Positions 54,861 through 64,000 of a DNA stretch of 64,000 nt are shown here, piece by piece (position 1 is the first letter of the stretch; every line of letters begins with the position of its first letter). This DNA is from Epiperipatus broadwayi (taxonomy: Eukaryota; Onychophora; Udeonychophora; Euonychophora; Peripatidae): NCBI GenBank assembly GCA_028023455.1, contig JAQFVV010000446.1, forward strand, positions 1 to 64,000, written 5' to 3'. Position numbers and translations under genes: made by a program. Below the pieces are notes generated by a model. The model was not told the DNA's origin. It worked only from the letters and a program-made list of their open reading frames with translations, and did no database searches.

Positions 54861-55050
54861 TACAATATTTAATATTGCAATTCAAATAAGAAAAGTGATT
54901 AAAAGGATTATATATAGATATTACAATATATGTATAAAACAAATTAAAAAATATAACCATAGATTTTAAAAAATGATAGAGAAATAAAATTTTGTTTATT
55001 TAGAATAGATTCTAACTAAGGTCAGGTGATTGTTTTTTGTAATCAGTCAT

Positions 55051-55335
55051 TACAATGGCTGAAGTGTTGGAGAATAAAGTAATTTGAAGCCTGTCCATTA
55101 AAGTGTAAAAATGTGCTATCTTAATATAAACTGAGCACTGGTTTTATATGTGTGTGGAAGATGATGATTTGGATCAATTGTTGAGTGCTGGTTCAGCATG
55201 AATTACATATATTGAAGATCATTTATCTTTTTTCACATGTGTATGGTCATGTGTATCAGTTATATGACATATAGTGGATAAAGGGAGCTTGAAAGTCTGT
55301 GTTAAAACCCTCTATAATTACAAAAAATATTTATA
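55051..55335 (+). repeat. Dispersed repeat, family E
   Basis: 'tgtccattaaagtgtaaaa', 'aaactgagcactg', 'gatgatgatttggatcaa' and 'gctggttcagcatgaatt' are the same blocks as the units at 61.7-63.9 kb. Confidence 0.8.
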
Positions 55336-56059
55336 TGAAAAAGTAGAAATAAAAAACCAAAAACTGCAAAAAAAAATGGAGAAATAAAATTATTTTCACT
55401 TAGAATATAATCAGTATGGCTGCTACATGAAATCAGTTGGTAGCTTTATTTTAAGAAAAAATGATCACTTATTATAATAAACAAATTTAATTTTTGTTAT
55501 TGCAATCAATACTTACAAAAAATAGTATTTGTAATAAAAATATATAAATAAAGTAATCGTAAATTGCAAAATATTTAGAAATAAAATTACTTATGCTTAT
55601 ATTACAATGGAATGAGATATCATTAAACCCTAAAAAGTGACATAAAACTAATGCTGTGAGCAAACTCAAACTATTTGATTTTTTTACAAAATACAGATTT
55701 CCCTAATGTGGTGTGGTTATGGATACCTGTTCAATTTACAGAATTCTATAAAATTAAGGTATGTGAATATAAAATTGATAAAACAATATTACAGTTGGCA
55801 ATATTGTTTGTAGTAGCATTTTTTACTTCAATTTTTTTTAAAATGCGAATTAACGACTTGAATCGAGCACAAACCTAACATCTACAAGAGGTAAATAATT
55901 TCAGCATCTATATTCCAGTTTTCTTAATTAATGGTTTGGTGAGTAATGCAAAAATGATTTCACTTTTATCCTCATTAGAAAGTGTTAACAACTCATAAAA
56001 GTCAAAGTGTGCTACTTTTTAAATTTCTATGGTTTAATTATTTTCATATTTATTTCAAA
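55336..56059. other. Unassigned AT-rich DNA
   Basis: No feature recognised. Confidence 0.35.
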
Positions 56060-56292
56060 GTTGGACTAGACATGTTTGATAATAAATGCACTGTTGAAAT
56101 TGTCAACTTAATTTCAAGAGACTGTAAAAAACCTAGAAAGAGACCATATATAAGGTGGATAGGGGAAATAAGAGTGTACTGGAATAAATGATGCGAAGAA
56201 GAGATACTAGAAATTAGAGAAAATGGGTTGAACTTGAAGAGATCTTCATTCTATAATGGATCAGTAATCGTTAAAAATGATGGTGATGACTA
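56060..56292 (+). pseudogene. Decayed 3' fragment of the RTE-like LINE
   Basis: 'tcaagagactgtaaaaaacc', 'agaaagagaccatata' and 'gaagagatcttcattc' follow the C-terminal block and 3' end of the element at 14632-17920. It is broken by stops. Confidence 0.75.
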
Positions 56293-57484
56293 AAAATTGA
56301 GATTCATAATGTAACATATGTAAAATAAATATAGCTTTTAAATTTTTAAATGAAATTATATCTTCAAAACAAATTTAATTTTCTATTTAAAATAATGTTA
56401 AGTGACATTGGAAAAACATTATTGAATTTACAACATTATAAAAAAGGGGATCTGATATTTTATTTATTCAATTTTAGTCAAATTAATTAAGTTTTTAATG
56501 TTTCTAATATCTTAAAAAAAAAATCTCAGCATATTAAAAATCTATGGCAAAACTAAAAAAACACTACAAATTAAATTCAATTAAAAAAACAAACGGCAAC
56601 AAATAAATCAAATATACACTAATACATATGAACATATACTTTAAAAAATAAACACTATCCATAAGTAATAAAAATAAAACATTAATTAAACATCAACACA
56701 TAAAATGCACTTTAATATGCCATTAATAAAACCAAGTACATAACAAAATACATCTTTACTCCAGTTAGTGATAAATCATAGTGATTATCAATTTGTAAAT
56801 ATTACTTTGTTTTACAATTGATGAATCACTATTACAGTCTTAAAAAACTTTACTAAAGCCATATCATCCAAAAATAAAATGGTGACACTGCTACTAAAAA
56901 GATTAACACATTATGAGTGGCAACAGTAACCACCTCTTACTAAGTTGTGTAACATTAACAACTATCAAAAAGTAGAATGATACCAATCTACTTAGTTTCT
57001 GATATACTTTTAAACTATAGGGCAAATTTTGTCTACTATTGTAATTTATGTGCAGACTCATTAATCTAAAATCACCATTGACATATTCAGAAAATTAAGA
57101 ACAAGTTTTGAAATATCTTTGGAGGTTTCAGATCATTTAGACTGCACATAAATTAAAATAATAAACAAAGTTTACTTTATAGCTTAAAATTACATGAAAA
57201 TCTAAGCTTCTATAACAACAGAGCTAAAAAATATATTGATATTCTATTTTTCATAGTTGTTGACATTTCATAACTTAGGGGAGGTAGTGGCTTCTGTCTG
57301 TATTATATACATTTAAAGTTATAGTTATTTATCATTATACAATGTATATAATATTTTGTAAGTCAATAAACCTTACTTCTTTCTTTATTATTTTGTAATT
57401 CAATAAATCTGACTTTATCTAATGCTATGAATATGAACTGCCTGATTGAAAGAAGTGCTAAGATGTAGTTTTAATAAGACTAGT
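56293..57484. other. Unassigned AT-rich DNA
   Basis: Contains a small inverted pair 'aatttatgtgcagact' (57042-57057) and 'agactgcacataaatt' (about 57138-57153). No genes. Confidence 0.4.
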
Positions 57485-58030
57485 AAACTCTCCATAAAGT
57501 ATGGATTTTATGCACAAACCTTTCGGCATCCATTGATTACTGAAGGCTTTCAGTTGGTGGCACTACTGGATGGAATGTTTTCTAGTGTTATTAACAGCCT
57601 GTGGTAGCATATGAAAATGATGGTCATGTGATGTTTTGATGGGTTTGTACCTATCCTGCCCATATGATAATAGTAATGGTGTTTTTTTGAAAAATCAAAG
57701 ACACCAAAATGTATAAATGCTGAACTGACAGATCTATATTACTAGACAAGCAAATAATATTGGGTTTATTTTGTTTTCATCTTGAATTAGATCCTAAGAT
57801 CTAGGTGAAGTAATCTCAAATCCAAGGCTCCTCACTGATGAAAGCCATAAGTTAGAAACTAGTCTGGGGATATTGGATAAGTAGGGACTAGATAGGGATT
57901 TTATGCACAAACCTTCCCGAAATCATTGATTGCTGAAACCTTGCGCTTGATGGCACTACTGTATGGAGAGTTTTTTAGTGTTAATAGCCTGTGAAGCATA
58001 GGAAATGGTGATCATGTGATGTTTTGATGA
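57485..58030 (+). repeat. Two successive family D repeat pieces
   Basis: First the 3' part ('catccattgattactga', 'gtggcactactgga'), then a nearly full unit from 'caaagacaccaaaatgtata' to 'ggcactactgtatggagag' and 'catgtgatgttttgatg'. Tandem arrangement. Confidence 0.82.
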
Positions 58031-60342
58031 AGATGTAGTTTATTTGTAATACTGTTCATTTTTCCTTTATAGTGAAGTATAATATTTTGATTATAATATT
58101 AAAAATAAAATTAATATATTTTATCTGATTTTTATACAGTGTCTTTACAAGGCAGTCAGTGATTTCATTTATGATATGCCCAAAATAAAGATTTTCATTG
58201 ATAAAGGTGCAAAAGAATGGCAGTTTTATTCAAAACTCAAATAAGTAATCAAAAATATTTTTGATCACATATAACAACAAAGTATATTAATATTAAACTT
58301 TAAAATGTGTATGAATTCATCCAATCAATATTATGGATTTAAATTCTTATGAACATTATTTTGTTTGTGACAAAATTACATATGTTAATCATAATTGTAA
58401 AATATTATGCATTGTAATTGTGAATAATTTTTAGAGAAAAAATGATTTTTGCATTATGCAGTTAACTATCAACTTTATATTATGAAAGCTAACTAAACTT
58501 AAGTTTAAAATATCATTTATTTGCTCAAATTTGAATTAATAATCTTGTAATTTGTTTCTAATAAAATCAGTGTAGCAGAATTTATGTACAATATTTAAAA
58601 AAATCCTACATTAATATGTTACTGTAATGGTAAAACAGCGATATAAGGAATAAGATTTTACAAATACTGGAGCATATTTCAATTGTACATTATTTGGGTT
58701 ACTTATATACTTTCCAATAAACAAATAATTGTAAATAATATCATTTAGATGTTATTTTAATGTCTATGCAAATGTTTCAAATTTTATTAAGAAAAGATAG
58801 TATAGTTTAAAGGGTGCCGTTTAAAGTTACTATAGTTTAATGTTATTTATTATTCGGTTAACGTGCTTTCAACAATTCTTGTCATTTTTATAGCACTCAT
58901 ATTTCTCTGTTTGCATCAACACAACATTTAAATTTATTGAGCCCTATGCAAATTTATTCAAATGTTCCATTTTCTTGATAGTGAACATGCATCTCCTTTT
59001 TATTTGTCATGTGGGGATCTTTTGCAATGACCTAAGTCTCTTTAACCTTATGCTTTCTATCTTCTCTTTCTGCACAAATAAGAAAAAAGAAAAATTATAT
59101 TTAGAAATATTATTTTATTATATTAAATTATTCAATTTCTATAGCACAAATGAATATTCATGAACCAACTTTGTATTTCATTATTTTAAATCTCCTTAAA
59201 CAAACAAATGATTAACTGAATTAACTGAATCTTGAGCAATATTCCCTTGATATTTCTACTTAATTATGGATTGCACAAATCTATTATTTAGTTTTTTTAT
59301 TGATTTTTATTCATACTTGGTTTAACAACGTTATTGCATTGTTATCTGCTTGCTAAATTTGATATATTTTCATACTTGGTTTGTAACTTTTATTTGACAT
59401 TTTATAGATTTTTAATAAAAAAATATTTATTTATTATACAAAAACTAATAATTTGCTAAATAATACTATTTATATGTGAATGCAAAGACTAAAAATTTAT
59501 GAAATGATACGTATACGTGATTCAGTATTATTCACACTATAACACTATCAGCTTACAATCTTAGAATCATAATTATATGTTTATAAAACAAAATACATTT
59601 AATAAAATTATAAGAATAATCTATTACTTTCACAAGAATCAGTTTTTAAATATCTATCTATTCTACCAATGATTTAATGTTCGAATCCAGATAAAACCTG
59701 GAAATATTTTTGTCCAAATAAATTTAAAATTTTATTTTAAGTTGCTAGACCATAACTAACCCAGTCATCTAATTTCTGGTTAGTAAATGAATATTTACCT
59801 ATTTTTAAATAGAGAATAGAATAAAAATTAAAAAAAATTAAAACTGTATTATCTAGAATTTAGTTTCCTGACAAGTATTGTTTTTTCTTCCATTATTTTT
59901 CTATAGAGAAATGCTGCCCAGATTTTAATACCATCTGTGCTCTTTCGTGTATATATATATAAAGGCTAAAATTTGTTTTCGTAATGTGCATAGCATTTTA
60001 TAGAAAATTTTAGGTTTTGTTAAATATTTAGGAAGAATATAAAGTGGATAGAAGCATGAGAAACAAGTAGAATTTGAGAAGCTTATGACATAATGGATAG
60101 AAACATTTGCTAAGATTCAAACTCAAACCAGAAAAAACTTGTGTGTAGTTTATTAAGATTATTGAGAACCTAAAGTTCCATTTTAATCAGTAAAAAAAAT
60201 TAACTAATCAAATTTTATTGCTCGTATTTAAGAATTTATAAAAAATTTGAACTGCCAAAAATGAAACTGATCCAAAAATCTTTGTTCGAGAGTCTGAAAA
60301 TCTATCCCTGCACTAAACCATGAAGGAGAAGATAATCAATGT
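58031..60342. other. Unassigned AT-rich DNA
   Basis: No gene recognised. 'gttcgaatcca' at about 59681 is an isolated box-B-like motif. Confidence 0.4.
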
Positions 60343-60432
60343 TGGCTTGGCTCGATGGATAATAATGTGTGAATGTAAAAGACAAAAAACCAATGATGTA
60401 TGTGCCATACCTAGGTTATTGAATCCCAATTT
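60343..60432 (+). repeat. Possible tRNA-derived SINE head
   Basis: 'tggctcgatggataataatg' resembles box A and 'ggttattgaatccc' box B, about 60 bp apart. Stems are not convincing. Confidence 0.35.
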
Positions 60433-61019
60433 ATGTTAACATTAAATACAGATAGCTATATAATGTATGAGTGATTTAATGTTCAACAAAAATACTTATG
60501 TTTGGAAAATATTGTATTTATCATTAATAATTCGATGGTTTATTTCTCAGGACTTTATATATAAAGTTTGCCACCTGATGTGGGAGAATAGCGCCGTCAT
60601 TCGTGGATATTGAATTCCAGGGTTGTCTATGCCACTACTGTAGTGAACCGCTTGATTGCTTTAATTATTATTGAACTTGTATTGCAATATAACGGTGCTG
60701 AAATTTCCATAGTATGAAAGAGAAAAAATAGAGAACATTTGTAATAAAATTGGTGTTGAAAATAAAGCTGCGGGGGAAGTGAAATAGATATAATAGCCAA
60801 CATAACTTCCATGATGTAGTCTCTGTTGCTTATTTGTTTTGCTTATCGTCTGATTGAAAATATAACTTCCTGTACAAAACTAGACGGACTTTTTTTAAAA
60901 GATTCATGAAATAAAAAAACTTTAATTTGGTCATAAATTTGTACTAACATCGGAAAAAGTGATTGATTTTAATGCATATATTGTTTTTTTTAATGTAATC
61001 TAACTTTAGTTTAAAAATA
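60433..61019. other. Unassigned AT-rich DNA
   Basis: No feature recognised. The small frame at 60627-60812 has no motif. Confidence 0.35.
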
Positions 61020-64000
61020 AGTAAACACTTTTTTTTTTTTTAAAGAAAAAAAACATAACAAGTTTTCAAGGTAGTGGAATTATAAAAATTAAGAAAATTA
61101 ATTAGCCAGAAATTCAATGGCTTTGGGAATAAAGTCACTAATCCCACTAGTGAGAGAAGCTTGAAATATATTTAAATATTATTTTAACTGTCAGCAAACC
61201 AATGACCATCCGATAGATTCAGAATAGTGTGTCAGTTATTTTATCATCCAACTAAACATAGCTAGATATTTTTTATCGACCTCTCTGTCCTAGTTATCTT
61301 TTGGATACCTACTTAAAAATGAATTCTTTTTTTAAAAAAAATATATTCTATCATTAAAAAAAGAATTCTACTTCATTCTAATTTTAAATTCAGATTATGG
61401 CAGATACGTCGACATACTAATGGTAGAATGGCAATGTCAACATACCATGATCCAGCTATAATCATTTTCGTACTCCAATTTCTTATGAACTCTCAATTAA
61501 TTTCTTTTTATATAGATAACTATAATTTGAACTCACGCTTACAAACTCCCTTCAGTCATCCACTCCATTTTATACAAACCATGCATATGACGACATGATC
61601 ACCAATATACATGTCTGATTCTGAACCATCCATTGGTGCAGATTATAATTTCCCACTCATATTATACATATATATATAATGAGGGCTCGGTTTATATTAA
61701 GATAGCAAATCTTCAAACTTTAATAGAGAGGCTTCAATATATTCCACCCTTCATTAAAGTTTGATGATTTGTTATTTTAATACAAACCAAGCACTGATAA
61801 TATATATGGAAGATGATGATTTGGATAAACTGATGAGGGTTGGTTCTGCATAAAATACATATATTGGAGATCATTTATCTTTGTCATATGTGTGTGGTCA
61901 TGTGTATTGGTTACATGGGATAGATGGAATAATGGAAGAGAATTTGAAAAACTGTGTTGAAATCCCTTATAAGTTCATCTAAACTCCAAGAATATACAGT
62001 ATACTTCTATTCAAATCATACAGATTCAGCATGTATCCTACCCAGTCATCTTCTGTGTATTTAAATGTGTAAGATTATATACACGAGGGGTCAGAGTGAC
62101 TTAAAGTCAATATAGGCATGACAATAATATTGATATTAACAAGGGATTTAGATGTTCCATTATCGGGTTTACAATAGTATGGATGGCTGAAGAGTTGAAA
62201 AGTAGAGACTGTCCATTAAAGTTTGAAGACTTGCTTTCTTAATGTAAACTGAGCACTGCTTATATGTGTGGAAAATGAGGATCTGGACAAACTGATGAAA
62301 AAATAAGTAAACAATACTTTTTAAAAAAAATAAATAAAACACATAAGTTTTCAAGGTAATAAAAGTTTAAAAATTACTTAGTCAGAAGTTCAATGGCTTT
62401 GGATATAGTCACCATTCCCATTAGTGAGAGAAGCTTAAACTATATTTAAATAGCTAGATATTTTTGGGGACTACTGTCTGCATTATCATTGGATACCTAC
62501 TTAATAAATCCTTTTTTAAAAAAAATTATATTCTATCATTAAAAAAAAAGAATTGTACTTCACTCTAATTTTAAATTCAGATTATGGAAGATTACTGTAT
62601 TAACTATGACAGACGTACTGCTATTTGATCTTCATAAATATTTATGCTCTACATAATTCAATTGTAGAATGTCTATGTTAACAGACCATGATTCAGTTAT
62701 AATCAGTTCCATACTCTAACTTCTTATAAACTCTCAAGCACTTTGTTTTTTTATATAAATAACTATGAAAAGAATTTGAACCCAGACTTTCAAGCTCCAT
62801 TCAGTCATCCACTTCATTTTACACAACCATACACATGACTACATACATGTAAAAAATATATCCAATATACATATTTCATGCCGAACCAACATCTATCAGT
62901 TAATATAGGTCATCATCTCCCATATATATATATAATGAGGGATTGGTTTATATTAAGTATGCAAATCTTCAAATTTTAAGACAGACCTCAATATATTTCA
63001 CCGTCCATTAAATTTTGATGATTTGCTATTTTAATGCAAAATGAGCACTGATTATATATATATATGAACCAACTTATAAGTGCTGGTTCAGCACAAATTA
63101 CATATATTGGAAATCTTTTATCTTTGTCACATGTGGTCATGTGTATTAGTTGTATGAGACAGAGGGGATAGAGGAAGGAAGCTTGAAAGGTTCTGTTAAA
63201 ATCCCTTTGACATCAACAAGGGACTTGATTGTTCCATCGTCAGACTTACAATGATATGGATGGCTGAAGAGTTGAAGGGTAGGGTAGATTGAAGACTGTC
63301 CATTAAAATTTGAAGTTTTGCTATCTTAATATAAACTGAGCACTGATTGTATATGTGGAAAATGATCTGGACAAACTGATGAGTGCTGGTTCACCATAAA
63401 ATACATATATGGGAGCTCATTTCTTTTTTTTTCATATGTATGGGTTGTATAAAATAGAGTAAATGCCAGAAGGGAGTTTGAATATCTGGGTTTATATTCC
63501 CTCTAATTACATCTAGCTTAAGTATATATATTATACTTGTATTTAAATATTACAGATTTAGCTAATATTCTGCCCATTCCTCTTCTATGTATTTAAGTAT
63601 GAAGGTCAGCATGAGTTATGATCATGGCCACAAAATTGAAAAATAAGGGCTTTAAACATTCCATAATCAGATTTTCAGTGAGATGGATAGCTGAAGAATG
63701 GAGAGACTGAATCCTGTCTATTAAAATTTGAAGATTTGTTATCTTAATATAAACTGAGTACTGATTATATGTGTGTGAGAGATGATGATTCGGACCAAAT
63801 AATGGGTTCTGGTTCAGCATGAAATATATATTGAAGATCATTTATCTTTTTTACAAGTATGTGATCACGTGTATGGGTTGTATACGATAAAGTGGATGAC
63901 AGAAGGAAGATTGAAAATCTGGGTTCAAATCTCCACTAATTATATCTAGCTTAAACACACATGTTACACTTATGCGAAAACAAAATTGATTGATTTTTAA
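61020..64000 (+). repeat. Tandem region, period about 1.27 kb, built from family E units
   Basis: The block starting 'aagttttcaaggtag' with 'agttcaatggctttgg' and 'attagtgagagaagc' occurs at about 61020-61170 and again at about 62290-62440. Both are followed by the same order of landmarks ('ttctatcattaaaaaaa', 'cagattatgg'). Within and after these, family E units with 'gtccattaaa', 'aaactgagcactg' and 'gctggttcagca'-type blocks lie at about 61680-62000, 62170-62300, 62940-63230, 63290-63500 and 63700-63940. No coding capacity. Confidence 0.8.

Noticed and set aside
59670-59700. Isolated 'gttcgaatcca' as a tRNA gene
   Set aside because: No box A at the right distance and no cloverleaf can be drawn.

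Overview
The window is AT-rich, non-coding-dominated eukaryotic DNA, most likely from an invertebrate animal. The apurinic-endonuclease/reverse-transcriptase LINE near 14.6-17.9 kb is of a kind very common in arthropods, and Penelope-like, Tx1-like LINE, Gypsy-type LTR, hAT, piggyBac-like and mariner-like remnants occur together. An arthropod, perhaps an arachnid, is my guess, but the sequence does not settle the species. There are no operons, ribosome binding sites or CRISPR arrays; nothing looks prokaryotic.

Only two host-type coding features are supported. One is a probable terminal coding exon on the minus strand (1345-1566) of an unrecognised gene. The other is an intact, intronless 758-residue gene (20133-22409) whose N-terminal half is lysine-rich coiled coil with five 17-18-residue repeats and whose C-terminal third is ankyrin repeats. 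Nearly everything else that can be recognised is mobile DNA.

Layout: 0-6.3 kb holds AT-rich dispersed repeats, the terminal exon and a 3.5-copy array of a 332-bp repeat. 6.3-9.8 kb is a complete, non-coding LTR retroelement on the minus strand (two 1.37-kb LTRs, 4-bp target duplication, primer binding site). 10.65-12.7 kb is a 2.05-kb solo LTR; its sister copy is at 48.9-50.95 kb. 13-19 kb is a cluster of RTE-like LINE copies, including one full-length element (14632-17920) with a 12-bp target duplication, sitting in a copy of the 332-bp repeat. 20.1-22.6 kb is the ankyrin gene and a tRNA-Gly-like sequence. 23.7-24.4 kb is a piggyBac-like MITE. 26.0-27.3 kb is a Tx1-like LINE fragment. 27.4-27.8 kb is an hAT MITE with a perfect 8-bp target duplication. 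27.9-30.4 kb is a third minus-strand LTR with a perfect tRNA-Lys primer binding site next to degenerate repeats of that junction.

35-42.8 kb is the most structured part. A decayed Penelope-like element is split by a 3.8-kb element with terminal inverted repeats of about 1.3 kb; removing that element plus one 8-bp duplication restores the Penelope reading frame. Next to it a dispersed repeat is split by a 1.55-kb hAT element, which itself carries a LINE fragment. 43-49 kb has several long hairpins, a mariner-like remnant, another LINE fragment and dispersed repeats. 51-60 kb is mostly featureless AT-rich DNA with a few repeat copies. 61-64 kb is a tandem region with a period of about 1.27 kb built from a shorter repeat.

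All boundaries and homologies were judged by eye; no search was run. Family names rest on motifs and target duplications visible in the sequence.
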